From Pagrus major (Eukaryota > Chordata > Actinopteri > Spariformes > Sparidae), in NCBI RefSeq assembly GCF_040436345.1, contig NC_133218.1, forward strand, positions 7,123,539-7,187,538: a stretch of 64,000 nucleotides of DNA. Reading direction: 5' to 3'. Position numbers and translations under genes: made by a program. Below, piece by piece: positions 14,245 to 44,877 of this stretch. Position 1 is the first letter of the stretch; every line of letters starts with the position of its first letter. The notes beneath the pieces were generated by a model. It worked only from the letters and a program-made list of their open reading frames with translations, made no database searches and was not told the DNA's origin.

Positions 14245-14512
14245 CTCCATGGGCGTTGTTAAACTAATCAGTGCTGTAAAAATTACCTAGACAAGAGCTG
14301 TAAGTTAACATACATACTACAGTTGATGGAGGAAACTTCGACAAGGCGGCAAACATAAGCTAACCTCCGTGATAAATAAGCTGCAATAGCCTTTAACTTT
14401 AAAGCCACATATTTTATGAATAATTACAACTTTAATTGATATTATTCTGTTTTTGTTCTAATAGTGGACCTGGCTGAGTGAAACAAGCAAATAAAAACCT
14501 AGTGAAACCTAC
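12156..14512. other. Gene-free DNA with (GT)/(AT) tract
   Basis: No supported coding sequence. It ends with a long dinucleotide tract at 14141-14242. Confidence 0.45.
14141..14242. repeat. Compound (GT)n(AT)n microsatellite
   Basis: A short GT run followed by about 80 bp of pure AT. Self-complementary and likely to be length-variable. The Tyr-Ile repeat ORF is an artefact. Confidence 0.95.
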
Positions 14513-15340
14513 CTCGTTAAGTTTCTTCTGCTCTTCTTCGTCTTCTTTTTAATTTGCTGTATTTGTTTGGTTGCAGGATGAAAATGTCGGTCCGTGCTGC
14601 CGCTCCACTCAACGGGACTGTCCCCGCTGGAAACACACCGCCCTCCTCCTCCCCACCTGTGAAGCGAGGCGGATTGAGAAACCACACACTTCCTGTCAAC
14701 GTTTCACAAAATAAAACACTGACAAAGTCACCTCCTTTTTCACGTTAATTGTAAACTTGAAGGAAGTTTTGGTCACCGCAGCTGCAGGACAGGTGGGATA
14801 ATTGTGGCGACTTTCTCCAAACCCTCACCAGCCCCATTTCCCGCCAAACTTCAGCTTCCATTATCATTTTCATTAATTAAATATCATAACTTGAAGTGAA
14901 CAGACTCAACACCTACTTATGTTTTTGAATAGCTAACCAACACATTTTAACCTCCCATGAAACAGAAAACTAAGACTAAAACAAAACACCATAGACATAT
15001 GAAATGGAAAACACCCCAGGACCGTTTTCTCACTGCTGTCCCTCAACAATAACAGTCCCCCCATGACAGTTCCGCCCAGTGCTCAGCACAGAGGGAATAC
15101 TAATTTCAGGTAAGCCTCTTCTTCTTCTTCTTCTTCTTCAGTTTGTGTTTGATTCGTTTTTTTTAAATCAAAATCGGATTACAATATGTTCGTTTAAAAG
15201 AAAAATGTATTCATGTGTCATTTGCAGCTTTTGCTCGCTTTTAATTTGATGGTGCAGTCACCTAACTTCCTGCCTCGTTGTGTTGAACCTGACGGTGCTC
15301 ACAAAATGGCCGCGCCCTCTGACGTCAGAGGGAGTGGATT
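14513..15340. promoter_or_regulatory. Promoter-like segment, possible 5' end of an unidentified gene
   Basis: A locally GC-richer stretch in AT-rich surroundings. It has an aaaatggccgc YY1-like site (15303-15313) and a palindromic CRE tgacgtca (15320-15327). Splice-donor consensus occurs on both strands: minus CGAG|GTAGGT ending at 14513 and plus TTTCAG|GTAAGC near 15108. A leftward gene would fit mef2a by human synteny (LRRC28-MEF2A), but no MADS-box exon was found in the window, so the assignment is not made. Confidence 0.35.
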
Positions 15341-18300
15341 AAAGGTTGTTTTCTTTCTCTTTAATTTATTTGATAAAAGTTTAAACGAGTTTTTGCAGAA
15401 CATGACATTAGTTCATTGCGATATATTGAGAACACGACAGCAGCAGGTACTTATAAAATCAAATTAATATCTCTAAATAAAATAAAAAGAGGACTAAGAT
15501 AAAATATTAAGATACAAGTTTAAATGCTTTTTTATTATTGATATATTTCATGCATTTTTTAAAGAGATTCACTAGTGTTTTTTTTAATAAGAAATCTTTC
15601 AATAACAGGAGTAGATGTTGAAATCTACATTTGTGCAGATAATATTCCATCAGCAGAATCAAGTTCTTCACAAGATATTCAGCCTCTTGGTCTGCATAAA
15701 ACAAAATCACAAAGCAAAGCTACTGTATTGGAAAATTGAGATTTTGTTTGTCGAGTACAGCCATAAGTGTAGATTGTCCCAAAAATGTTATCTTGGCTAT
15801 AGACTAACTATTGGACTTCAGCATTCATGATATTCGTTTGCAGTACTGTAGTCTGACTTCCTACTAAGTAAAGAGTAGGATAAAGGAAAAATAAACTGAA
15901 TAATAAGATAAAACCTTTAATTAAACAAATTCATTGTTTGTAGACAAATGGCTTCTTTTGAGATAGAGAAAATTAAAGCGATACAACAAATCTGGAGACA
16001 AATCTGAGGTTCGGCATTAAAATTCAGTGTGAGACTGAGACAGAGTCAAAATGTGAGCAGTGCTTTATCATTTCCTCCTGTCCACCCTCTTTACACGGGC
16101 ACAAGTTCTGCAGGTACCACCTGACATGTCTTCTCACGCTGTGCACATACACATACTGTACACACGCACATGTGCACACACCACCATCATGTCTTATTTC
16201 CCACTACCCACTAATGGCTGAAGGTATTTTAAAACATGTGTGGTTAGAACGTGCGCTACAATCTATATCTTCTCTTTTAATTCAAGTCATTTTAACTCAG
16301 TGCAATTCTATAAATTATTTCTTAGCATCGACTCCACATAAAGAGCTGAAATTAAGAAAAACAGGGGTCAAATTTGAATAAACTCAGACCTGTGACCTTA
16401 AATGCATCACATGACCCCACATCACACACAACCTCAGTCCATACTGCATTCTACAAGAGCCTACTTATGTGCATCCCAGTGTATGCGGGCATATGTGCAC
16501 ATTTTGCACATGTACAAGCTGCACAGTCACGATACTCACTTGTGGTACTTGAAAACAAAGAAGGAAAGGTCTTTGAGTTTGTCTTCAGTATATAAAGCTG
16601 TTTGTCCCTGGAGCCCCTTGACTTTCCATAATCAAAAAAGATCCTTTTTTTTTTCTTTTTGTGCAACGCCACAAGGCATGAGATGTGAATACTGAATGCG
16701 AACAAAAATACACGTCAAGAAACCAACCCAAAAAAGGATGACATGCTGCGGGGGACTCGCTTGTCACATCCAATGTGTGCTTTTGTCAGGCTCGTGTCAC
16801 TTAAACCACAACCACTTCAACATGCTGTCAGTGTTTTAAAGCAAACTAACGTTTCTTGTTTGTGCATTTTAGAACTAATACACGTAAAAATGAAACGTTA
16901 GCAAGGGTGCTAATTATTCATGTCCTTTATGAAATCTACTAATTTGTCATTACAGGATTTCTGGCATTAGATGATGTCTGTATTCACACCTGCAGTGCCA
17001 CAATGAAAAAAAAAATGTGTTCGGTGGATAAAACCTCCTGTTCTGAAGACGTCAAAGGTCAGAGAAATCGTGCCTTAATTATTTCTGTGACTGTGGAAAG
17101 ATCATGTCAGAGAGGTCATGTAAGGCTGCTGGGAAAAGAAAAGAGTGAAGAGCGAGAGGGAGATGATATCATCTTTCTCCTCCTCCGCTCTATTTGTTGC
17201 TCACCTCACTGTCATTTGTCCCTTAACGCATTTGACTGCTGAATGCTCATCACCGCTGCAGGGAGAAATGGCTGCTCTTTCTTTTGTCCCTATTTACCTC
17301 TCTCTAGTCTCATTCATCACCTGCTCCAACACTTTACAGACTGTTTTCAGAACATCCAGTTAGCCCTTCAGGTCTGATAAGAAATGGTGGACCCGATCAT
17401 TACTGTCCCATTGAAGAAACCATTAAAGACCTCCTCCCAAAATTAATGTTCCAAATAGCAATCAGTTTGAGCTCAATAAATCACACTCTTTATCATCGAC
17501 TGAAGCTGGTATAATTACTCTGCTCGAGTGTCGTGCCTTCAAAATGACTCTAAATTTATGTACATCACAGTTCATCCAGCGAAACACATTAATTTAAGTG
17601 CAGTTTGTTTTATGTGTCACAGATGGGAAGGCTGTTACTGTCGCACAGGTCAGAGATCGATGAACTGTAAAAGAAGCCACAAGCACAAAGGTTCAACAGC
17701 ACTTCTGATAAATCTAAATAATGGAAGGCAGAGTGGTCTTAGTGAATACCACACTGTATGTTTTATCAGACACCAACATGGCAATGCAACTCGCAAATGT
17801 GCAAATGTTTCAAAGTACAGAGCCTTAGGAAATGAACTGAAACAAGTGATCGTCAGTGAAAATATATCTACTTACTGAAAATAATAATTCTGTATTCATG
17901 ACGTGACATTTCACAGTCCGTGTTATCTACAGTCGGCTGAACAACACCCGAGTCAGCTGTTGCTTAGTCTATTAATCCCCCCCACACACACACTTCCCCT
18001 CACACTCTGCCCTGCCTGACTCAACACAGGAAATTACTGTGGTGTTGCATCATGTATCCAAATGCCACAGTGTCTCATAATATGGGCTCTACTCAGATAC
18101 AATTTAGCACAACAAGTAGTGTATTTAGTTCAGTTACTTTATCCACTTGAGGTCCTATGAAACATGATATTCCATGTCTGTAGGAAAATTGTTTTCATGA
18201 CTATTAAAAACTTGTAGCCTAGTGTAATTCATTATTGCATCTATTACCTATTTAGCTTGTATCAAAATGATTTATATACTTTTTCTCCCTGCGTGTGTAT

Positions 18301-21130
18301 GTATAAACTGTTGAAATAATGAATCTAGCTGTAATTAAGATGGTTAATGGAGCTAAAAGTAGGCTAATACAGTAAATGGTTAGAACAGATAATTTAAGCG
18401 AAACCTTTGAATAAATAGTTGAAGCCAATACAATATATACTGTATACTTGAGCGATAAATAACATCTAGCTTAACATCAATTCAGATGAATACATTTGAA
18501 ACATGTTGGCTGGTGTTGATGAAGGAGGACTTGGACTTCATCTGACAGGTTGTGGAGGCACGACTGACAACAAAGGTTTCCGCTTTCTTACACTTGTTCT
18601 TCTTAATCTTGAGTTAAAAGATAGAAACAAACAAAAACATAGTTATATTCATTCCAAGTCTTAAAAATCTTAGCTTCACATTGCCTTCATGATTGCAGCA
18701 AAAATGTTGCCCGAGATCAGGTAGTGCTGACGTCCGTATTATAGCGGGCTCATGCTTGATCATACAATCTTCCCTTGGGCAGTTTATATGTACCTATGTT
18801 TTCATATGAACATACAGCCTGCCTGTGTCTTATTTCATATGTGCAGTCAGCAGAGATGTGATATTCCCAGAGGGAGGGCAGAGAGCTGAAGCACCAGGCA
18901 GAGAGGATCATGGTCCAACACTCTTCTGAACACCCCATCGATCCTGGTAATGGAGCTGCTGCGCTTTCTGCCCCATCCTCCACAGCCCCTCTATTATCAC
19001 TTACATATGTAAACAATATTCAAGTCAAGTGGTCATTCTTTGTCAGAGCAACTTTAGTGATCGACAAGGATGTGCTCTTAATTGAAAGCCTCGTAAAAAA
19101 GATGACTTTCCACACATTAAGCAAAATTCTTTGATACTGGAAGCCTGTCCCGGAGTTCAACCTTTTTACCATTAAGCATGGCGGCTGATTTGAAAATGAA
19201 TGTAAAAATTGAGATAAGGTTTAAGAAATATCTCTAAGTGCTTTTCCAGGCAGACAAGCCAATAGTGCATCAATGTCCAAACAGATGTCCCATTCTTGTA
19301 TCTCAAAGAACTGCTGAAGATTATTAACAAAATATGAGGCAGGGATGGAATAAGACTAAAAAGGAGGGTTTCTAGTGTATGTAATGAAGAGAGCTGGTAA
19401 GGCAGAGGAACAGACTGACTCAGTTAAGCAGAGCTCCCTTGGCAAGCTTGTCTAAAGGCTATTTGGCACACCTCCCTACCGCCAGGATGTTTGTTAGGTC
19501 TGTATCCCACATGAGAGGAAACCAAAGACCTTGACTGTCCTGACCTACTAACACTAACAACCAGGGCTGCTCATAAAGGGGAAAAAGGGGGAGAGGTTTC
19601 TGGGGCCCAGCTGCTGAGGGGCCCATGGAGGCCAGCAATAACCATGTTAATCCTGACAACCAATTTTTATTTTGAACCAAAGTACTCATCAATATTTATA
19701 CTTATGTGAAGTTGCACTTAAATGAAAACAAGGCGCTCCAGTGAAACTAGTGTAAAAAGTTAGTCTGAAGACCTGAACTACTAGCTAATGTTGGGAGTGG
19801 ATTTCCTTGCTATGCCAGGATCTGCACATTAATTGGGATGCCAGAAAAGAAAACACAAGAGAAGGAGGGAGCTGGCCAGAGCTTTCAACACAGATAGTAA
19901 TGTAATACCAACTTTTTCAGTCAGCTCTGAACACTGCTCCCAGCCAGGCTGAAGAGGCGAATGAAAGCCAGGAGGAAACGTTACTAGCCAAGAAGTAGTA
20001 TCAGTGAAGGAGCAACCACCATCTGTGAGGAAGAGGATGATCTTGATTCTAGAGAGGAATTTCTGCATGAGTTTTAAGGAGAAGAGAGGGAGAGTACGCA
20101 TATGCATTGATATGAGTAAAGTGCATTTCTGTGGGCGAGCCAACTGACAGCTTCACGTCAATGATTGCCAGAATTACAGCGGAGACACTGATGTTAGCTA
20201 AGACTGTACTTACTCCAGACATTCATACATTCTTTGGTGTGGAACGGACAGAGAGGACTTGGAAAGAAATGGAGGTGTTAGGCTGTTGTGACCTGTGCGA
20301 AGTGTTTATATGAAAATCTCTAAACAGTTACATGTTGTTTTGTGTGGCTGGGTGTTTAACACCTTTCTACGCCTTTAATCTGACAAACTCTCTGGTGCGA
20401 AAAAAAAGAGATACAAATTCACTGAGAGTCAAACATCAGTTAACATTTACTGCCAAATGAAACAATCCAAACAAATGATACATTAGAATTGCACAGCGTA
20501 GTAATAATTATTAACACACAAGCGTCAACAAGAGAGTCGCACAGTGACTGACGTGTACAAATCTTATTTCTTACAGATGAAGACAGAAACCTTTGACTGT
20601 AACCAAGTCTGCAGGCATGCAACCTGTACAAGGTTGTTGCAAATTTTACACAGGCTGCATTTAAGCTTATGTAAAGATAAAAACATATTTTTTTTACTGA
20701 TTACATAAACTTGGAGTAGACTCGATGGCTTCTGTTGAAGAGTTGATGTGAGACGTCTTCAAGTCCCCACACTTGCTGCTGAAAATGACACGTCAAACTG
20801 ATACACATTTCTTTAAATTATAACCCTTCAAGTTTTCATCAGTAATCAATAAAACAAACTGTACTACAAAATGTTAATACCTCAAATATGACTCCACAGT
20901 CAACACGATGTGTCTGCTGCAATAACCTTCTCTGTGAAAAATCACTGATTTAATACAAATCAAACAGTGCTTGTTTTTTATAAAAGTGCTCATTTGAGAG
21001 TTGTAACTTCAGATTTAATACTGTTAATTTCTAGACAGAGCTTGTTGAATGAGTGCATAAGTGCACTATTATTATTTTGATCCCCACCACACAAGCAGGA
21101 ATGTTGCTTACTTGGTCAGACTCAGGAACA
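15341..21130. other. Gene-free DNA between promoter-like segment and lrrc28 3' end
   Basis: Short chance ORFs only. A stretch around 19450-20150 is GC-richer and looks repeat-like (repeated ggggcccagctgctgaggggcccatgg type text), but I could not name it. lrrc28 3' UTR probably reaches to about 21120. Confidence 0.4.
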
Positions 21131-21135
21131 TCATG

Positions 21136-21141
21136 TTTATT
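21136..21141 (-). terminator. Candidate polyadenylation signal of lrrc28
   Basis: Minus-strand AATAAA about 240 nt after the lrrc28 stop codon. No transcript end is visible from sequence alone, and other signals further left are possible. Confidence 0.4.
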
Positions 21142-21379
21142 TGAGTCTTTGTGTGATGAAACGCTGCAGAATGAGCCATTTGTCCATCATCTGACCCACC
21201 AGTCATCCACACAGGCTGCTTCTCCGTGGTTCTTAGTAATGTCAATCAAGCACAGAACTTCTGCAATGGTGCACCCAGACCTTCAAGATCCACACAGACT
21301 ACAAGTCGTCCTCTGCCACCTTCAGAAAAACCACTCCACAGCTCCTGAGCGTATGCGTACAGGGACGACGGAAACCTTG

Positions 21380-26440
<5,061 letters not shown>

Positions 26441-26520
26441 CGTAAACAACGTCAGACGTCACAGTTGCGTCCCAGTTCAAAGGTCACGCTCTTCTTCTTC
26501 TTCTCTTGTCATTGCAGACA
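26441..26520 (-). promoter_or_regulatory. Probable lrrc28 promoter and non-coding first exon
   Basis: On the minus strand a donor-like TTTACG|GTAGAT ends at 26441, just after two tandem TGACG half-sites (CRE-like, 26449-26463) and a TTCAAAGGTCA nuclear-receptor-type element near 26476-26486. With the acceptor just 5' of the ATG (about 25677), this fits a short untranslated exon 1 and an intron of about 0.76 kb. Confidence 0.45.
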
Positions 26521-26966
26521 AGACGGCATTCTGCTGCTGCCACCTGCTGTTACACCGTTAAACTGCATTCGTGCAATACTCAAGTTGTTAAGTGCTAAAG
26601 GTGACATTTTGAGTTAAATAAACTTTAAAAATGTATTATTCAACTGCACAAAACTTTAGAGGTAATGCTGGTAATGTTGTAGTTTGATGCTACAGACCCA
26701 GTGCTGACCCAGTGCTGTCTCAGAAATTAATCATAACTGAGGATGGAAACAATTTTTAAATTTGTTTTGTTGTACCTGCACATCTCCAACTGTCCATGTA
26801 AGAATTTTAAGAGAGTGAATCCAGAATTTTATGGATGAAAAATGTTGCATGAACCAGGCCAAATGTAAAGCCCTTCACCAGCATTTTTATAAATGTGGCA
26901 GTGGGAGCACAAATGACACACACGTCCCAACAAAGACAAGCAGTGAAGAAACAGTTTGCATACATT

Positions 26967-26972
26967 TTTATT
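26967..26972 (-). terminator. Candidate distal polyadenylation signal of igf1r
   Basis: AATAAA on the minus strand (plus-strand TTTATT), with a GT-rich element 30-60 bases further downstream (gtgtgtgtc in minus sense). It lies just before the probable lrrc28 promoter. It is the last such signal before the next gene. Confidence 0.55.
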
Positions 26973-28753
26973 CATCTTAAATCTTGTGTAGAAAAAAAGA
27001 ATCAGAGAAACAGACATTCTCTTTTCCTTCAGCCAATAAATTTTTCCCAGTACTCAGAATATATTGATAACAGGAAAAATTCTTACAACAGCATGTACAA
27101 AAGAAAAACCAAAAATGAAACCTCAGTCTAACAGATCATTTCAACAGAAACGCAAGAGTTGGAAGGCTATGAATAATTTACACACATCAAAATCTTGATA
27201 ACAAATTGGCGATCAATGTGACAAAAGGAAAATAAAATAAAATAAAATAAAGAAATTTGTTCGATTTTATGTCCGCTCCGTGAGGTGTTCCAGTGGTAAT
27301 AGTGAGGCAAAAATCAGACCACAAACACTGAAAGACCATCCTGATCACTGAAACTACAACCCTGCCTCATTAGAAAAGGATGAAACTCACGAAAAAGTGA
27401 AGAGTAAAGGTGCTTTTAACTCAAGAACCTGAAGAGTATTCTGTCAACCAACACATCAACAGGAAACAAGATGTTGTTAACTATGACTGACTTCCCTCTA
27501 AGTGCTACTCCACACTCACTCATTACTGATGAGAAACAAAGAGCTTCCAGTAAGAAAGTTAAAGCCCGTTTGAGAATGTGGGAATGCAGTTTATCTGTCG
27601 GTCTATTCATCCTTACACAGGAGGGAGAATTGGAAACGTCATTAACTGTTAACATGTCTTATTATTTTCACCGTACCAAAAAATAGAAATAGTAAGCACT
27701 GACAAAATGTCAAGCTGCCACAAACAACTGACGAATCCCATAACGCCCCTCTATACACATGTACTTGCAGTCTCGTATATAGGTGCATCCAATTCCATCC
27801 CTTATGGGTCAAAATGTTCAAACAAGATACGGTAACTGCATTTTTTCTTTCAGAAACATGACTGAAGCCGAGAAAGACTCAACCTGTTTCAGTTAGTAAC
27901 TCACTTTCTGTTAAAGACAGCATGGTACTCCTTATAATGATGAAAACAAAATGTAACAGGTCATATATGGATTTTGAAAGGTAGGGACTGACACCTTCTG
28001 GCAGCCTCAGGTTGTGCCTCTCATGTATTATGATTACATTCAGAGTTAAGCATCCAATTTTTCTATTTGAGAAATTCAGAAGGTTGTTCAACAAACCTAA
28101 TTTATCTCCTGAAGGTATTTTTCCAAAACCCCCGAAGGCCCTTTTAACCACCTAGATGAAGAAATATTCAGTCTGCTGTGTCTGCAGCCAGAAATGTCAT
28201 GACCAAATGTGGACAAAGTTTTATCATCAGGCATATCTGTATCTATGTCACATTGTATTTTTCATATTTCCATACAGCGTAATGGATATTCTTCTTTTCT
28301 TGTACAAAAGGAAGCATGAGATATATCATTTCAATCTAACTGGGCAGGAAAATTAGTCCCAACTTGGGTAAATGGGTTTTAAAAAAAGGAAGATTTTTGC
28401 CATCCAAGTGGTTGGAAGAGTCCTCAGAAAGAAAGAAAGAAAGAAAAGAGGAAGAAAACTCATTCAAATCTCAAATGTAATGGCAAAACATGAGAGGCAC
28501 AAACTAGAGCAAGACCTGTGGAGCGAGGCCTGTAGGTCTGAGGAGCCGAAAAGAAAACAAATAACCAAGCACTAACTTGGTTTTCTTCATTCATCATGTA
28601 CCTGTGTCCTCCCACTCTCCCCCCAGTCAGGATGGTTTGGTTTGTGGTTTGAATTTGACCATGTTAACAGCACTCAGTAAGGTCGTCATTACAGCCGAAC
28701 AAACAGAGATGAGATGTTTTTCTGTACATGTAAATAGATCGAAAAAAAAGAAG

Positions 28754-28761
28754 TGAGGTAG
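28754..28761 (-). promoter_or_regulatory. Candidate let-7 target site in igf1r 3' UTR
   Basis: The minus-strand (mRNA) sequence is CTACCTCA, a perfect 8-mer match to the let-7 seed with the A opposite position 1. IGF1R is an established let-7 target in mammals. One 8-mer is expected by chance about once per 65 kb per strand, so context supports it but does not prove it. Confidence 0.5.
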
Positions 28762-30536
28762 ATGGATGGTTGAAGGGATAACAAAACCTTCCCCCCAAAA
28801 GGGCAAAAGAACATCAAAATATCAGAAGGAAAAAAAAGACTTGTGGGGAATTTGTACAGTGATTTACACTTCATAAAAAAATAACATAAATAAGCAAACA
28901 TCTGGGCTGGGAATCTAAACACTTTGAGGTGAATGAGCCTTAAATATCAATTCCACGTGGTCCGCTCTGATCATACTCCTCTTCATATATTTCTGTGTTG
29001 TGTTTCTTCTGTAAACCTCACGCAATCTGCACCACTTCCAGTTCTCCCATTTATATTCAGTATTTTAACAAAAGAACACATTCAGAATAAGAGAAGAGCC
29101 TCAAGAGCATTTCATCCTCTTCCTCCCTCAGTTGTGAAATCTTATTTTTCCCAAAGCATTAAAAAAAATCTTTCAGTGCTGTCAGACAATTTTACTTATT
29201 TCTCAACCCAATTAAACGTCAGCAATCATCTACAAAGACATGTTAATATGTTGGAAAAAGATAAATAATGTGGATGACTAGCAGCATACTGAAAAAAAAA
29301 CACCCTTGATTCAAGAGAGAAGTTGATGAGCAGAAAAGTGAATTCATCCTACAGACAGGTTTTTGCCAAGGCCTTCAGAAAAATACGATGTCAAAGTTCA
29401 CTGCTGCATGAAATAAATTTGATTTTGCATTTAATTTGTACCGTGAAGACAGTGTTATTACACGCCACAAACGTGTGGAAACCTGAAACTGACGGCATTT
29501 AATAAAAGGTTATCAGACAAGTAAACATTGAATTCATCAATAAATACAACGGTTAGCTGAATACATAAAATAGAGAGAGAAAAGAAATATAAAGCTTTAT
29601 AGTTCCTTAAATGTAATTTTACTCCTCTACTCTTTCATTCCAATATTTCATTTTTTAAGGTTTTTGTTTTCCTAATTCATTTTGCTCTTGGCCCACATTT
29701 AATCATCATTATCTGCGCTCTACTTTCCCCGGACAGTTCCCATTCTCCTTATATGACAATATTGGCATGTCCGTGTATAATCAGGTAAACCACTAGTCCA
29801 AGGTTTGTACCTGTGTGTATCCCTACCTGGCTTCAGCTAACTTTCATTATGACGTTATGCTAACAAAGTTAGCAGGCTTTTATCCTTATCCTTAAGTGCT
29901 CGTCTCTCGTCTTTAGTGAAAATAAGTCCTGGACTTTGTGTTGTGTTATCCTTGATATTTTGCAGCAGCATGTAATTCAATTACTCTTTTTCTCGAAGCA
30001 AACACATTTAACTAGATAACTAAAATGCTTTACCTACTTATGCAAAAGTTTATACAATAATGCTACAGCAGTATGCAGCACCATATATAGATGATTAACA
30101 TTACATGCACCCGCTGGTGTGCTCCTGTATGATTAAAGTTAGCTTCAGCTAGGTATCTAGCTAAAAGCGCCCTAGTTAAATGGGGCGGATAGGGAAAAGA
30201 CACATTAAATGTGCGCCAAGACCCACCCAAAAAAAGGAAAAGCCTTATGTATTTTTATAAAAACTGATTGGAGGTACAAGGAAGTAAAGTTTTACATTTC
30301 TTTTTAAGCTCCATATTAATTAACTAACAATATGATTTATTAATGCATCCAATTATATTTAAACTAGTCTGATAACCTTTTAAAACATTTTTGTCAGTAT
30401 TAGGACTCCATACAATGAGTGTAAGGACCCCTCCACAACTGGAAAACCCTCTTCTGGTTTTCAGACTTGGACACACTTCTCTTTTTTAATGATCGAGGAA
30501 AGTGAAATAACAGGGAGACATAGAATCAGAGAGAAG

Positions 30537-30538
<2 letters not shown>

Positions 30539-30601
<63 letters not shown>

Positions 30602-30612
30602 ACACACACACC
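30539..30612. repeat. (CA)n microsatellite in igf1r 3' UTR
   Basis: About 74 bp, one interruption (caga). It would be (UG)n in the transcript. Confidence 0.95.
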
Positions 30613-31622
30613 AGGTTGAATGTCTCAAGGTATGACAGCACAAAAAAAGGATAAAGAAAAGGAAAGTAGAGAAGGATTTAACTTTTCTCTTTGACCTGAG
30701 ATTTAGTTGGGACTCAGCAGTGACACCTGACCTCTGAGTCTACACCCAAGAGATCAGAGGTCGAGGCGTCCCGAGAGAACACGAGAGCATCGACGGTTAC
30801 TGGTACCATCACTGTCCTCTAGTCGGATGGGAGGGGAAGTTACCGGTGTTTCAAAACACAAGGCAAATTGTCGTACCTTTACGCAAACACGGAAACGAAA
30901 CCAGCTCCAGATACACTTTACACAAGTACAAGCATTAAAAAAATGGACTGTAGTGGAAACGTTCGTAGATCCAACCTGAAGGACTTTTTTCTCTTTTTAT
31001 ATATAGATATTAACTATATTACAACCACAAGAGAAATAAGGAATAGCAGCTTCTTTCTGTACATGATGAATGTCTCCAACTGTATAAAAGTTAGAAAAGT
31101 GACACAAACAACTGGTGCGTACATAAATGCTCTGCCCACGTAGAGATGTTGTAAATGTTGGAGACTAATGACTAGTCTAAAAAAATACCTGTTTGTATAC
31201 AACAACAAGGACGCCTCTGAACTCGGAGCAAACCCCGTTATAGATATAGTGTTTATTTTCCTCTTTATGCCCTTCCCTCCGCAGTCCTTGCTTCAAGGTT
31301 TTCTTTTTTTTGCTTCTTTATTGACTAGATTTGGCGTTTAAACCGTAACGGAACAGCACTTTGTGAGAGGATGTGGCTCAATTTCAGATAAACTGATGTA
31401 ACCAAGGTCCATGACTCTAACTTGATCAAGTACAGTGTCTATAGATATCAAACAGAAAGAGAGGAGTAGTGTAGGACTGTAGAGGGAAGTTAATATCCCT
31501 TTGATCGTAGAGTTTAAGAATGGCGTGGTGGCAGATCAAAGTGCTTCTTTTGTTGCTCGCATTTTCAATCCGGTTTGTTGGAGAATTACAGGGAAAGAGG
31601 GATTTTTGACAAAAAGTACAAT

Positions 31623-31641
31623 TTTGGCAACAAGTTTGGCA
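31623..31641 (-). promoter_or_regulatory. Candidate paired miR-96/182 sites in igf1r 3' UTR
   Basis: The mRNA strand has TTGCCAAA (31630-31623), an 8-mer match to miR-182, and TGCCAAA (31641-31635), a shorter seed match usable by miR-96 or miR-182. The two sites are 12 nt apart in register, a spacing compatible with cooperative silencing. Confidence 0.4.
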
Positions 31642-31910
31642 GATTTGACCTTTTCTCCCTCTGGTTGTTTGTTTCAGCGGATTGGTTGTTGGCCCGGCAT
31701 TACGCTGACACCCAGCCTGCAGAGCAACAAGCGACGGAGACCCTTCTGAAGTACTTTTTCATTAGATATGCTTAACAGTTTCACCATAATGCCCGCCCAA
31801 AAGCGACCAAAACGCTGGTCATTTATAAAGGCCTACACATTTCGTTTTCCCGTTTTGGAAATACATATAAAAAAGTAACAAACAACAATTTATAAAATAA
31901 CTTCAGCCAT

Positions 31911-31912
<2 letters not shown>

Positions 31913-31940
<28 letters not shown>
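31913..31940. repeat. (GA)n tract in igf1r 3' UTR
   Basis: About 14 units; (UC)n in the transcript, a pyrimidine-rich element that could bind PTB-type proteins. Confidence 0.9.
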
Positions 31941-31944
<4 letters not shown>

Positions 31945-32240
31945 CCCATGAATGATTTATAATTTTTTTCTTTCTTTTACGGTTTGAACCAGCTGGTACA
32001 AACCAAAACTAGAATAATATGAAAAAAGTGTGTGGAGGTACAGCAGAAAAATGGACTCGGTGACAGTTTTCTCCACCTTCCTGTGAGTCTTTGCTGCTCA
32101 CTGAGTAGCCTCACCCAGCCGGCTGACATGGTTTTGCTGTATATGGTTTAAAAAAAAGAAGAGGTCGCACCCACTGAGACATCAGGCTCTGCAGTGCAGC
32201 AGGTGGCAGGGTTTGCAGTCTGGTGGGTGTCTCCTTCCAA

Positions 32241-44590
<12,350 letters not shown>

Positions 44591-44877
44591 CTGGTGGGAA
44601 GAGAGAGAGGGGAAGAATTATATATGTGCAGATGAATAAAAAATTGAAACTTTACCAGGTAACAACATACATTTGACATGACATAATTAATAACACATAA
44701 TAACACAGTACAACACCCAACCAACACCATATTACAGTACATTACTCATATTAGAGATGTCTGTCATTTTGCTCTTTATCCCAGTTCTGATACTTGTATT
44801 TACTTATTACAGCAAAGCAATCTGAAAGCTGAAGTGCTTCACTAAGGAAATCTACTCCCATCCTAGCTTTACTTAGA

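Larger units (their letters stand above)
26950..32240 (-). other. igf1r: igf1r 3' untranslated region (inferred, about 5.3 kb)
   Basis: This AT-rich stretch after the igf1r stop has no supported coding sequence. The minus strand has an AATAAA at 26972-26967, followed by a GT-rich stretch (26940-26910), the usual layout of a polyadenylation site. Mammalian IGF1R has a similarly long 3' UTR. Other minus-strand AATAAA copies (for example near 30340 and 31320) could give shorter isoforms. It contains (CA)n at 30539-30612, (GA)n at 31913-31940, and candidate let-7 and miR-96/182 sites. The extent is inference, not transcript evidence. Confidence 0.7.

Noticed and set aside
1..14512. mef2a coding exons on the minus strand
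   Set aside because: Expected from human synteny, but no MADS-box start (MGRKKIQITR) was seen in any frame.
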